From Liquorilactobacillus oeni DSM 19972 (GTDB lineage: Bacteria; Bacillota; Bacilli; Lactobacillales; Lactobacillaceae): a stretch of 64,000 nucleotides of DNA. How positions within the stretch are numbered: the stretch's first letter is position 1; each line of letters begins with the position of its first letter. A model generated the notes under the pieces. That model worked only from the letters and a program-made list of their open reading frames with translations. It was not told where the DNA came from and did not search any database. The position numbers and the translations under genes were made by a program. Shown here piece after piece: positions 16,267-24,838 of this stretch. The stretch lies in the NCBI RefSeq assembly GCF_001436275.1, contig NZ_AZEH01000039.1:1-64000 (forward strand). The letters are read 5' to 3'.

Positions 16267-16815
16267 TTAAACGATTTTAGCATTCAATACTGTTTTGAAA
16301 TGATCAAGTGCCCATTTTTGTCCACCTGGTTTAAATGTAGCGGTGGCTTTTTGGTGAACTACTATAGAATAGTTCAAATTGTATGCGTCCACTGCCGTAT
16401 GCAAAAGGCAAATATCAGTGCAGACACCTACAAGATGAACTTCGGTAACATCGCGTTCGCGCAGCCAGATATCCAGAGGGGTACCTGCAAAACTTGAATA
16501 ACGTGTTTTATCAAAAAGAGCGACATTTCCGCGTTCGTTATTATCCAAGTACCATTGTGCTAGCGGACCGTATAATTCACGTCCCCAAGTTCCACGAACG
16601 TTATGCGGCGGAAAAAGTTTAGTTTCAGGATGATAAGGATCGCCTGGAGTATGGACATCAGTTGGTAAAAAAACAAAACTTTCGTTAGAAATAAATTGTG
16701 TCGCCAAAGTAACAATTGGATCAGCAATTTTTTGTGCAGGTTCTCCGACTGTCAAGGCCCCTTTAGTGGCAACAAAATCGTTTGTGTAGTCAATGATAAG
16801 CAGTGCTTTTGTCAT
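16267..16815 (-). CDS. pncA: Nicotinamidase / isochorismatase-family hydrolase
   Basis: The 182-residue cysteine hydrolase matches PncA in layout. The catalytic triad is Asp9 (ALLIIDYTNDF), Lys103 (LFDKTRYSSF) and Cys136 (VGVCTDICLLHT). Metal ligands fit Asp53 and His55 (PTDVHTPGDPYH) and His71 (PPHNVRGTWG). Nicotinamidase turns nicotinamide into nicotinic acid for NAD salvage, important in lactobacilli that cannot make NAD de novo. The assignment to nicotinamidase rather than another isochorismatase-type enzyme rests on the HTPGDPYHPETKLFPPH region. AGGAGG precedes ATG. It is monocistronic and convergent with gltD. Confidence 0.85.
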   Translation of the reverse strand: MTKALLIIDYTNDFVATKGALTVGEPAQKIADPIVTLATQFISNESFVFLPTDVHTPGDPYHPETKLFPPHNVRGTWGRELYGPLAQWYLDNNERGNVALFDKTRYSSFAGTPLDIWLRERDVTEVHLVGVCTDICLLHTAVDAYNLNYSIVVHQKATATFKPGGQKWALDHFKTVLNAKIV

Positions 16816-16907
16816 AGTGGATATTCCTCCTGTCTCTTAGATAATTTTTTTCTGATTATTTTACTTGATTGCCGAAGTTATTTTCAAACTTGATAAAATG
16901 CATCTCG

Positions 16908-17906
16908 TTAATTTAATTTATTTATATCTTCATGATTAGCGATTTTAAATGTTTTATAATCGGTATTATCTAACAGCGGTTTCAAAGAAATTTTGTTGAT
17001 TCTTTGGTTAAAGTAAGTTGAATAATAGAAAGATAAGGTTTCAGCACACATATGAGCAGTATAGCATGTATAATCACTTGCCCCTTTTTCGTTAATCACT
17101 GCCCCCTTAGGGATACTGACTGCTTCTAAAATGTGGTGAAGCAGTGAAACGGCAGATACTTCATTTGCAGGTTGTTCAACAGCATTTTTTAAAAATGCTG
17201 TTCGGATGAAACGAGCAGGAGGAGTGTAGTCGCCGGGAAGACCGAAGGTCCCAGATCCTTGGCTGAAGGGAAATAATTCTTTATTTAGAAATTTTATTGG
17301 CTTATGCTGTTTAGGAGTAACAGTGAGATAGTTGCGCAGATTGTTTTCATGCCAATAATAATCGGGACTGTTAGTCATCACACCGATAGAATCTTCTATA
17401 ATGTCAATGCCGTTTTCTCGCGGCTCGATAATTAGGGTATGTCCGCTTTTATCGCTAAAGATATAGTGTAAAGGAGGGACGCTGCCGATGACCGAATTAG
17501 GCTGAGCAAGAATACTAAGCGAGTTTTTAAATAATCTGCTGACTTCTTTTAAATCCTTTGCACTCGCTAAAACCGTGGCGATTACTTTGTCAGGTGAAAC
17601 GTTGATTTTGCCTGATAAGGGCTTTTTTTCATAATGTGCATAACGTGGAAAGTAAAGAGTAGCTCCCATCAACCCTTTTTCATTAATACCGTCAAATAAA
17701 ACAGGATCGTTTTCAATGAGTTTGCCGACACCCATAAACGCGTATTTTGTATTAAATGCCTCATCCGTTCCATAACTGGTTTTAAAATTCTTATTTTTTG
17801 GCACAAAAAGGATTTCTTCAGCCATTTCGATGGTGAAGTCCATTGTTCGTGATAATAAATGTTTATTATCCTTGGTACTCAAGGTAAGACTGCTACAACC
17901 AATCAT
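16908..17906 (-). CDS. Penicillin V acylase-like Ntn hydrolase (choloylglycine hydrolase family)
   Basis: This 332-residue protein of the linear-amide C-N hydrolase family includes bile salt hydrolases and penicillin V acylases. It begins MIGCSSLTL, so the nucleophile is Cys4, exposed by removal of three residues, as in Bacillus penicillin V acylase rather than the MCT start of most bile salt hydrolases. Other family positions are present: SRTMDF (Arg20, Asp23), GLMGATLYFPRY, GVMTNSPDYYWH and ARFIRTAF. The protein is probably intracellular, as no signal peptide is seen. Substrates could be phenoxyacetyl-type amides or acyl-homoserine lactones; bile salt activity is possible but less likely. 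Its 5' end faces the aldehyde dehydrogenase gene. Confidence 0.88.
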   Translation of the reverse strand: MIGCSSLTLSTKDNKHLLSRTMDFTIEMAEEILFVPKNKNFKTSYGTDEAFNTKYAFMGVGKLIENDPVLFDGINEKGLMGATLYFPRYAHYEKKPLSGKINVSPDKVIATVLASAKDLKEVSRLFKNSLSILAQPNSVIGSVPPLHYIFSDKSGHTLIIEPRENGIDIIEDSIGVMTNSPDYYWHENNLRNYLTVTPKQHKPIKFLNKELFPFSQGSGTFGLPGDYTPPARFIRTAFLKNAVEQPANEVSAVSLLHHILEAVSIPKGAVINEKGASDYTCYTAHMCAETLSFYYSTYFNQRINKISLKPLLDNTDYKTFKIANHEDINKLN

Positions 17907-18046
17907 ATTTCATTCTCCTTTGCTATGGCTTAAAGTATAACTCTCTTAGAGTAAAAGAAAAAGCTGCAGTAAAACAACTTGTTAGACTTCTTTAAAACTC
18001 TATTCTAGAATGATTAAGTAGAATAAAAGAGGGGGATTTTAACTAT

Positions 18047-19480
18047 ATGGATGTACAAAACAGGCAATTTATTAACGGTTCATTTGTTTCAAGTGATTCA
18101 AGTGAAACAGATGTAGTTTATAATCCTGCTAACAATAAAAAAATCGGTACAATTGCTAGAGGAAACGAAGAAGATGTTTACGAGGCGGTTGCTGGGGCTG
18201 CAAAAGCACAAAAAAAATGGGCACAGGTTAATCGGATAAAAAGAGCTGAACTGGTTTTGCAACTAGCAAACTTGATTAGCCAAAATAAAAATGAGCTAGC
18301 GAAAATTTACCAAGATGAGCAAGGAAAAGTTTGGGCAGCTGCTCTTGGCGAAATTGAGAAGTCAATCGGCTATATTAAGTACATGGCTTCATTAGCACAG
18401 TCTGATATAGGCGAAGTTTTACAAAACGAAGTTGAAAACGAAACTATTATGCTGGTAAAAAAACCAATTGGTGTAACAGCAGGTATTATTCCTTGGAACG
18501 CGCCAATCCTAATTTTAATGCGCAAATTGATTCCTGCTTTAATAACTGGTTGCTCTGTCATCGTCAAGCCTAGCAGTGAGACACCCTTTGGTACTTTGAA
18601 GATTGCTGAGCTTTTGCAGCAGACAGATATTCCAGCTGGGCTTGTTCAGGTTGTAACTGGCAGTGGTGCACAAGTTGGTGGCTTACTGGCAAAGAATAAA
18701 AATGTTGATTTGATTTCAATTACGGGCAGTACCAGCGCTGGCAAGGCTGTGATGAAAGCAGCTGCAGCCAATGTAAAGAAAGTCAATCTTGAATTAGGCG
18801 GAAATGCTCCTGCAATTGTTACTTCAAATGCTGATTTAGATAAAGCTGTGAAATATATTGTAACAGCCCGGATTAATAATAGCGGGCAGGTCTGCACTTG
18901 TCCTGAAAGAGTTTATGTGCAAGAAAATGTATCTGAGGAGTTTATTCAAAAACTGGTTAAGGCTATGAAAAAAATAGTCGCCGGCGACCCCAAGTCTGCT
19001 AAGACAGACATGGGGCCTATTATTAACCAAAAACAATTAAAAGCTATTGATGAAAAGGTCAAAAAAGCAAGCTCTGAAGGTGCTGAAGTTCTTACTGGCG
19101 GTCACATTATAGATCGTCCCGGTAATTACTACGAGCCAACGGTTGTTACGGGAGTTTCTGAGGGTTCTTCAATTATGCATGATGAAATTTTTGGACCTGT
19201 TTTACCTGTGGCTACCTTTAAGACATTGACAGAAGTTGTTAATAAAGCTAATAATTCGCCTTACGGCTTGTCATCTTATGCGTTTACCGAAAACTTGAAA
19301 GAAGCTATGGAATTAAGCAACCGTTTGAAATTCGGCGAAGTTTATGTCAACTGTGAAGCAGAAGAAGCTATTACCGGCTTTCATGCAGGCTGGCGTCAGT
19401 CTGGATTAGGCGGAGCTGACGGTAAACATGGTTTTGATGAGTATTTAAATACAACTGTCGCCTATTTGCGCTATGAATGA
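18047..19480 (+). CDS. aldA: Aldehyde dehydrogenase, lactaldehyde/glycolaldehyde type
   Basis: This NAD-dependent aldehyde dehydrogenase has 477 residues. IPWNAPILILMRKLIPAL and the cofactor motif SITGSTSAGKAVM (near 223-235) form the Rossmann part. Glu is in LELGGNAP. The catalytic Cys283 lies in NNSGQVCTCPERVYVQ, the double-cysteine form seen in E. coli AldA. HDEIFGPVLPV and the C-terminal SGLGGADGKHGFDEYL are also as expected. Members oxidise lactaldehyde, glycolaldehyde or succinate semialdehyde; AldA-like use is favoured by the GQVCTC motif. AGGGGG precedes ATG by about 12 nt. It is monocistronic with a downstream terminator. Confidence 0.88.
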   Translation: MDVQNRQFINGSFVSSDSSETDVVYNPANNKKIGTIARGNEEDVYEAVAGAAKAQKKWAQVNRIKRAELVLQLANLISQNKNELAKIYQDEQGKVWAAALGEIEKSIGYIKYMASLAQSDIGEVLQNEVENETIMLVKKPIGVTAGIIPWNAPILILMRKLIPALITGCSVIVKPSSETPFGTLKIAELLQQTDIPAGLVQVVTGSGAQVGGLLAKNKNVDLISITGSTSAGKAVMKAAAANVKKVNLELGGNAPAIVTSNADLDKAVKYIVTARINNSGQVCTCPERVYVQENVSEEFIQKLVKAMKKIVAGDPKSAKTDMGPIINQKQLKAIDEKVKKASSEGAEVLTGGHIIDRPGNYYEPTVVTGVSEGSSIMHDEIFGPVLPVATFKTLTEVVNKANNSPYGLSSYAFTENLKEAMELSNRLKFGEVYVNCEAEEAITGFHAGWRQSGLGGADGKHGFDEYLNTTVAYLRYE

Positions 19481-19520
19481 AATGATGTACATCGTATAAA
19501 ATTTATGCTTTATGACATGA

Positions 19521-19561
19521 ACGAATGTGACATTTTTACTCTTGCCACATCCGTTTTTTTT
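19521..19561 (+). terminator. Terminator of the aldehyde dehydrogenase gene
   Basis: ACGAATGTG and CACATCCGT form a 9-bp stem with one mismatch, followed by eight T residues. Confidence 0.75.
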
Positions 19562-19721
19562 ACCTCCAGATATTTTTTATATAACTGTTTATAAAGTACT
19601 TAACTAAGTGAGTTAAGATTAATGAATTTATTTTATGCTGGTAAAGTTTTAAAATTAAAGAAGCTGCTTATAGATGAGATTATAACATTACCAGAAGTTT
19701 TAACTGTGGGAGATAGATAAT

Positions 19722-20495
19722 ATGAAGAAAGAGCGTATTTTGAATGTCTCAGGAAGTGTCAACCTGCGTGAATTGGGTGGTTATCCGACACAGGATGGGC
19801 GAGTGGTACGTTGGCGAAAATTACTGCGATCTGGAGATATGAGCAATTTAACCTTAAGAGCAAGATGGCAATTAGCGCGTTATGGACTTAATTATGATAT
19901 TGATTTGCGTTCGCCTTTTGAGCATGAAATGGCACCTGATCGTATTCCTCAAGGAACCAGTTACCTTTCTTATCCAGTTTATCCTTTAGGCAATGATGAA
20001 AGGTCTGACCTGCCTCTAAAAAAGGAAGAAAAAGATGATAGCGATGGTGTTTTAGATCCATATGAAATGATGGTCATGAATAGCCATGCTCAGCTCGCTT
20101 TTAGGATGCTTTTTACTACTCTCTTAAAGAATGATCAAGATAATAAATCAGTAGTTTTTCACTGTGCTGCTGGCAAAGATCGTACTGGAGTCGCGGGTTT
20201 TTTGATTCTTTCTGCACTCGGAGTAGCTTATCCAATTGTTAAACGTGATTATTTGCTGACAAACCTCGTATATGAAACAACAGATCAAGATGAATTGCGG
20301 CAAAAATTACAAAACGACAATCTAGCAGATTTTATTAACGAAATGAATTCTTCTTTTTACGTTCAGGGAAATTCTTTGGACGAAGCGCAACAGGCAATTT
20401 TTAAAAACTATGGCAGCATGCAGACATATTTTAAACAGGCAATGCAGTTGTCTGTTTCTGATCTTAGTGATCTGCGCCAGCTTTACTTAAAATAG
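19722..20495 (+). CDS. Tyrosine-protein phosphatase (Tyr_phosphatase3 / LipA type)
   Basis: This 257-residue dual-specificity-like phosphatase has the P-loop HCAAGKDRTG with catalytic Cys148 and Arg in the CX5R arrangement. The N-terminal NLRELGGYPTQDGRVVRWRKLLRSG and IDLRSPFEHEMAPDRIP segments are typical of Firmicutes Tyr_phosphatase3 proteins related to Listeria LipA. These act on phosphotyrosine proteins or phosphoinositides. No signal peptide is seen, so it is probably cytoplasmic. GGGAGA lies 7 nt before ATG. It has no operon partner. Confidence 0.88.
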   Translation: MKKERILNVSGSVNLRELGGYPTQDGRVVRWRKLLRSGDMSNLTLRARWQLARYGLNYDIDLRSPFEHEMAPDRIPQGTSYLSYPVYPLGNDERSDLPLKKEEKDDSDGVLDPYEMMVMNSHAQLAFRMLFTTLLKNDQDNKSVVFHCAAGKDRTGVAGFLILSALGVAYPIVKRDYLLTNLVYETTDQDELRQKLQNDNLADFINEMNSSFYVQGNSLDEAQQAIFKNYGSMQTYFKQAMQLSVSDLSDLRQLYLK

Positions 20496-20744
20496 TAAAC
20501 TTAAAATTAAATAAATAATTTTATTTTTTTGTGTAATTTAGTTTAAGTTAATGGTGGTTTTTGAAGATTTATAAGGACAAAAATTAAGGGCTGGCAGAAT
20601 ATAAAATATAGACAAGCTTGTCAGTGAAAAAAGTTTCCTAGTGAACCTTTTGCTAGTTCAGCAGCATACTTTGGAGAATTGTCGAGAAAAATCAAGAAAT
20701 TAAGCCAGTGGTAAAACAAAGTCGGATAAAGGAGGAATTTCTTA

Positions 20745-21398
20745 TTGAAAGGAAATAAACATAAAAGAAAAATGGTTAAGGAGAAAAAGGGCCGTTTTGT
20801 TATTTCATATCTTTTTGGATTTTTAGTGAGTGCTTTAGCTTTATTTTTAGTAGATTGGAAAATGGCTTTACTGTTAGGCTGGGATGCAGCTTCATTGATC
20901 CTGGTATTTTTGATTTGGTTTGCGTTTTTTCCGCATAGCGGGGAAAAAACAAAAAAAATAACTTTAAATGAAAGAGTCCGTTATCCTGTTTTGGATTTTT
21001 TAATAATTTTAGCAAGCCTAGTAAGTCTTATCGTGGTGATATTGTTACTGACAGTTAGCAAGGGCAGCCCTGTGGAGATTGGGTTCTGCATTTTCAGTAT
21101 TTTTTCTTCGTGGAATCTCATCCACGTTCTGTATACAGTGCACTATGCCGAACTTTATTACAAGGATAATTATGGTGAAGGCGAAGGGGGAGTCAGTTTT
21201 AACAACAATGAACTTCCTAATTTTTGGGACTTTGCCTACTTATCTTTTACAATTGGTATGACTTACCAAGTATCCGATACTGATTTTTCTACTACTGCTT
21301 TCCGTAAAGCTGCATTGGGACAAGCGTTAATTTCGTTTCTATTTAACACAGTCTTAATAGCAACTGTAATCAATTTTGTAGCCAGTCTATTGAGCTGA
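20745..21398 (+). CDS. DUF1345 integral membrane protein
   Basis: This 217-residue protein has a strongly basic N-terminus (KGNKHKRKMVKEKKGR) and about five membrane helices. The segment LPNFWDFAYLSFTIGMTYQVSDT is the signature of DUF1345, which resembles the pore and selectivity region of small ion channels. The role of the family is unknown. TTG start with AAAGGAGG 9 nt upstream. It is convergent with the TspO-like gene, 33 bp away. Confidence 0.85.
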   Translation: MKGNKHKRKMVKEKKGRFVISYLFGFLVSALALFLVDWKMALLLGWDAASLILVFLIWFAFFPHSGEKTKKITLNERVRYPVLDFLIILASLVSLIVVILLLTVSKGSPVEIGFCIFSIFSSWNLIHVLYTVHYAELYYKDNYGEGEGGVSFNNNELPNFWDFAYLSFTIGMTYQVSDTDFSTTAFRKAALGQALISFLFNTVLIATVINFVASLLS

Positions 21399-21431
21399 AA
21401 GTAAGGTCTGCGTGAAACTAACTGGAAGCAG

Positions 21432-21911
21432 TCAGTTCAGTATTGCTACTCCAAAACTTAGATAGGTTGCAAATAGAATCCAGATAAAGTAAGGATAAAA
21501 TAAGATGGCGGCAATTCTGTTACGATTACGCAGATACAAAATATAAGAAAGTACCAGCAAGTCAAGTACAATGATCCATAGGAAACCTTGCCAGTAGTTA
21601 TTTCTTCCAAAAAATACGATGCTCCAGATGAAGTTGATGGACAGCTGTAAAAAATAGAGAGTCCCAGAGATTACCTTAGTTTTTCGGGGCATGTTCTTAA
21701 AGAAGATCATGTAACCAGAAATACCGATCAATAAATAAAGAAACGGCCATACTATTCCGAAAAGGCTATCTGGCGGTGAGAGAGGCGGCAATGTTAAGTT
21801 ATGATAAGCTTGTTTTATGTTTCCTGCAAAAAGGGCAGATAAAAAGCCGATGAATTCGACTAAAATAATTGCAAGCAGTAAGTAAAAAAGGTTGTGTATT
21901 CTTTTTTTCAT
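21432..21911 (-). CDS. TspO/MBR family membrane protein
   Basis: This 159-residue protein has five membrane helices. LTLPPLSPPDSLFGIVWPFLYLLIGISGYMIF is the TspO hallmark (PPxxPPxxxFGxVW). Conserved aromatic residues follow (FIWSIVFFGRNNYWQGF, LFYPYFIWILFATYLSF). TspO proteins bind tetrapyrroles and some lipids and act in stress responses; the role in lactobacilli is unclear. ATG 21911 is chosen because AGGAGATG precedes it with correct spacing. The 26 in-frame codons upstream are not preceded by a ribosome site. Confidence 0.88.
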   Translation of the reverse strand: MKKRIHNLFYLLLAIILVEFIGFLSALFAGNIKQAYHNLTLPPLSPPDSLFGIVWPFLYLLIGISGYMIFFKNMPRKTKVISGTLYFLQLSINFIWSIVFFGRNNYWQGFLWIIVLDLLVLSYILYLRNRNRIAAILFYPYFIWILFATYLSFGVAILN

Positions 21912-22120
21912 AGCGTCATCTCCTACTTGAAGTTTAACATAGTTAGTTAAGGTACTTCTAAAAAATAGGATTGCCGGTACCCTAAACATTGTTTAGCTGA
22001 AATAAAACAATAAGTTTTAGCATTGAAAATGTTTTTATTTATTAATTTACATAACAAATAATAAATCGTAACAAGAACTTTACAAGCATACGGTAAACTT
22101 AAGTTAAGGGAGATGAGAAA

Positions 22121-23026
22121 ATGGATTATAAGACTAAAAAGAAATTTTTTTCAGTTTCAGCAGTTATTTGTGTAGTTTTGCTTTTTATTGCGGCTTTTGG
22201 TGATTTGGCAATCAGCAATACAGTAATAAACTACAACAGTATTTTTGGGACAATTTTCCAAACGTTTGGTGAATTTCCAGTTTACTGTATTTTTGTTTTA
22301 TGCGGTGAAATTGCTATGGCTTATGCATTAAGGCACCGTGAAGAGCTTTTATTTTCGAGTATTTTATTTATTGGAGGTCTCAGCCTTTCACTATGGCAGG
22401 TAAAACAATATCTAAACGAGATTGAAAGTTACGCTATATCTGCTCTCAATAACATTCATTCAGGTAGGAGTATGGGCTTAGCAAATAGTGACGCTGCTAC
22501 CGCTAAGCTGGCAACTGGGACAGCTATTATTTTATGGTTAGTGGTTTATGCAGTTTTCACAATTTTAGTACAATACTGGATGAGCAAAAAAAATAATGAG
22601 CAGTTAAATCGTTATTTAATCGTGGCTATTTTTGCATCGCTAACGGTTTGGTTTGCTTTGGAAGTCAATTTAACTTTGAAAGACGTATGGGGTCGCGTAC
22701 GCCCTTATGAATTAAGTTCTTCTCAAAAAGATTTCACACCTTGGTTTCACCCTAATGGTATCAACGGACATAAATCGTTTCCTTCAGGACATACAATGGC
22801 GGGAACCTTATGCATCGTCTTTTCTTGGTTTGCGACACAGCCACAGTGGCACAAACGTCTTTGGATTACAGGAATCATTTATGGGATCTTACTTGCAATA
22901 TCACGTGTGATTATTGGGGCGCATTTCTTTTCTGATGTGACATTCTCATTTTTCTTAACTGCAATGATTATTTTTGTTATGCGTGAACTATATGAAAGAC
23001 TTTTAAGCGATAATCTAAAAATGTAG
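22121..23026 (+). CDS. PAP2-family phosphatase
   Basis: This 301-residue membrane phosphatase carries the three catalytic motifs. KDVWGRVRP (KxxxxxxRP) is at about residues 187-195, FPSGHTMAG (PSGH) at 222-230 and SRVIIGAHFFSDV (SRxxxxxHxxxD) at 266-278. Six or so membrane helices surround them. The family dephosphorylates undecaprenyl pyrophosphate, phosphatidic acid or phosphatidylglycerophosphate, so a role in wall or lipid recycling is likely; the exact substrate is not readable. GGGAGATG lies 5 nt before ATG. It is monocistronic. Confidence 0.88.
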   Translation: MDYKTKKKFFSVSAVICVVLLFIAAFGDLAISNTVINYNSIFGTIFQTFGEFPVYCIFVLCGEIAMAYALRHREELLFSSILFIGGLSLSLWQVKQYLNEIESYAISALNNIHSGRSMGLANSDAATAKLATGTAIILWLVVYAVFTILVQYWMSKKNNEQLNRYLIVAIFASLTVWFALEVNLTLKDVWGRVRPYELSSSQKDFTPWFHPNGINGHKSFPSGHTMAGTLCIVFSWFATQPQWHKRLWITGIIYGILLAISRVIIGAHFFSDVTFSFFLTAMIIFVMRELYERLLSDNLKM

Positions 23027-23233
23027 TTATTAAGCAAACTAGCCTGAAAAATACTTAAATTAAAAAATTTTTCTGAGCAGATGAACTTGTTTTGGGAAGT
23101 TATCTACACTTCTTTACATTCACTTTTCATCTGTTTTTCTAGTTACTAAATGACTTTTGTAGTAAAATATGGGGTTTTAAATTCACGAGATACGCAAAAG
23201 TTCAATAAATTTGAAGTTACTTTTTATAATTGA

Positions 23234-23262
23234 TTGAAAATTATTGTAATTTAAAGTACAAT
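23234..23262 (+). promoter_or_regulatory. Promoter of the small RNA candidate
   Basis: TTGAAA (23234-23239) and TACAAT (23257-23262) are separated by exactly 17 bp. A start site is expected near 23269. Confidence 0.65.
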
Positions 23263-23268
23263 GCAGTT

Positions 23269-23369
23269 GTCTCATAACGAGACGAAAGACACTGTTTAAA
23301 CATTGTTTTTGGCTGTTTCTGAGAAGCTTACCTTTCTAGAGGGTGGTAAGAATACGGAAACAGCTTTTT
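23269..23369 (+). ncRNA. Orphan small RNA candidate of about 100 nt
   Basis: A consensus-type promoter lies 7 nt upstream. The transcript begins with a small hairpin GTCTC-ATAAC-GAGAC. It ends in a strong terminator: GGCTGTTTC (23311-23319) pairs with GGAAACAGC (23356-23364), and a nested CTTACC/GGTAAG stem lies within it. TTTTT follows. No gene follows in the sense direction, so it is not a leader. The sequence does not match signal recognition particle RNA, 6S, tmRNA or a riboswitch that I know. It may act as a trans-acting RNA. Confidence 0.55.
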
Positions 23370-23531
23370 GTTGTTATTTCACTGGTTAATTATTGTCTCA
23401 GTCCTGTTACTTTTTATTTTTTGGTCAGGTTCCCATCCTTTTTTATATTGCTTTGTCAAAAATGTACTGTAGCATTTATTTTTATACAAAAGATTTGCAT
23501 ACCCTGCTTAGTTTACATAATTAATTTTAAA

Positions 23532-23564
23532 GCCCTTAACAATCGTAATCTGTTAAGGGCCTTT
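23532..23564. terminator. Terminator between the small RNA and the barrel gene
   Basis: GCCCTTAACA (23532-23541) and TGTTAAGGGC (23551-23560) form a perfect 10-bp stem followed by CTTTT. It may serve transcripts from either side. Confidence 0.75.
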
Positions 23565-23654
23565 TCGATGGACTAAATATTGCCTATTTTAATTTACTTG
23601 TGATGTATCCATTTCAGCCATATTCTAAGTTGATTGTATTTTATAAGGAATAAT

Positions 23655-24350
23655 TTAGTTTTCTTCGCGATATTTTTCCATTTTTTTCTGGAATGTTGCT
23701 TCAGTGACTCCGTAAGCAGTAAACGAGATAGCGTTGGCGCCAGCTTCAATTGTTTTCTTTATCTGATCATCACCTTTTCCACCCGAAGCAATGATTGGAA
23801 AGTTCGGATCAAGATCATTGTTTTTAAGTTCTTGACGTACCCAAGAAACTAGTGCGGCAGTATCTTTGCCTCCAGCAATATTAAATGCTTTTACACCGGC
23901 TTCAATTCTTTCCTTAAGATCAACATTTTGATTAACAATGGTATAAATGATAGGAACATCCACTGCTTTTTTTACACTTTGAATTGTTTCAATCGTAGTA
24001 GGCGCATTAAGAACAACTGCTTGGGCGCCGCTTTCCTCGGCAAAAAAACCGACAACTGCAGAACGTAATCCCTTTGTAAGACCACCGCCGATACCTGCAA
24101 GGATTGGAATGTTGGAAACAGTAGAAACTGCATCAAGGATACGTGTATTAGGTGTCCATGGATAAACAACTAAGACGGCATCTGCATTGCAATTTGCAAT
24201 TACCGCGACATCAGTTGTATAAATAATACTTTTGATTCTTTTTCCAAAAAGGTTGATTCCTGAAGCCCTGCGGATAATTTCAGGAGTTTCAACAATGTCG
24301 GCTCTTAATTCAGATGATAGGTTGGGAATCTTTTCTTTTGTTTGTTTCAT
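23655..24350 (-). CDS. TIM-barrel protein, putative hydrolase
   Basis: This 231-residue soluble protein has a repeating beta-alpha pattern of a TIM barrel: SIIYTTDVAVIANCNADAVLV, IPILAGIGGG, AQAVVLNAP, VPIIYTIV, AGVKAFNIAGG, FPIIASGGKG and ANAISFTAYG. The GGKGDDQIKKTIEAGA segment looks like the phosphate-binding end of barrel enzymes such as HisA/F or thiamine-phosphate synthase. Lactobacillus relatives are usually annotated simply as hydrolase. No catalytic residues can be named with confidence. It is monocistronic with a 480-bp gene-free region upstream. Confidence 0.75.
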   Translation of the reverse strand: MKQTKEKIPNLSSELRADIVETPEIIRRASGINLFGKRIKSIIYTTDVAVIANCNADAVLVVYPWTPNTRILDAVSTVSNIPILAGIGGGLTKGLRSAVVGFFAEESGAQAVVLNAPTTIETIQSVKKAVDVPIIYTIVNQNVDLKERIEAGVKAFNIAGGKDTAALVSWVRQELKNNDLDPNFPIIASGGKGDDQIKKTIEAGANAISFTAYGVTEATFQKKMEKYREEN

Positions 24351-24838
24351 AAACTAATACCTCACTTCTCTTATGATAGAGCGATTTTAAATATTTTGTA
24401 CTCGGTTTCAATTGCATTATACAGCATTTTAGTATACTGAGGATATATTGGTGACATAAAAAGATGCTGCTTAAAAATTTTGTCTTTTTCAAATAAATAA
24501 AAAGAGCTTTTAATGTGTACTGTTAATCGTTTAGTTTTGGGTGATAAACTTGCATTGTTGCTGATTTTTTAAATGGCTTAATAGTATCGGAAACTTTATT
24601 GTGGCAAAATAAGCAACCTTTGCTGAAATTTAACTTATAGCTGTTATAATTAATACTAAATGTCGCTTGGATTAGTAGGCGTGTTTTAATTTTAATTCTG
24701 TTGTGGTTCAGAGAATTATATTGGAGTGAAGGGAATCCCAACCTAGTAAGAAGAGGAGTAGCTGATTTAGAATTACCATTTTATTGAGTTTTTTTAAGCT
24801 AAAGACAGGCTTATTATTGTAGGAGGAATAAGGGAAAA
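24351..24838. other. Gene-free region with the L,D-transpeptidase promoter
   Basis: No open frame here is convincing. An extended -10 promoter, TGT followed by TATAAT (24642-24650), would start a message of about 185 nt before the ATG at 24839. This leader contains short inverted repeats such as TAATTC/GAATTA near 24700-24725 but no recognised riboswitch. Confidence 0.5.

Noticed and set aside
23343-23852. Plus-strand open frames between the small RNA and the barrel gene
   Set aside because: Composition is Phe-rich and unstructured, they lack ribosome sites and overlap the terminator or the antisense gene.
24523-24741. 72-codon open frame on the minus strand
   Set aside because: No ribosome site and low-complexity, phage-unlike composition; it lies in the leader and promoter region of the L,D-transpeptidase gene.
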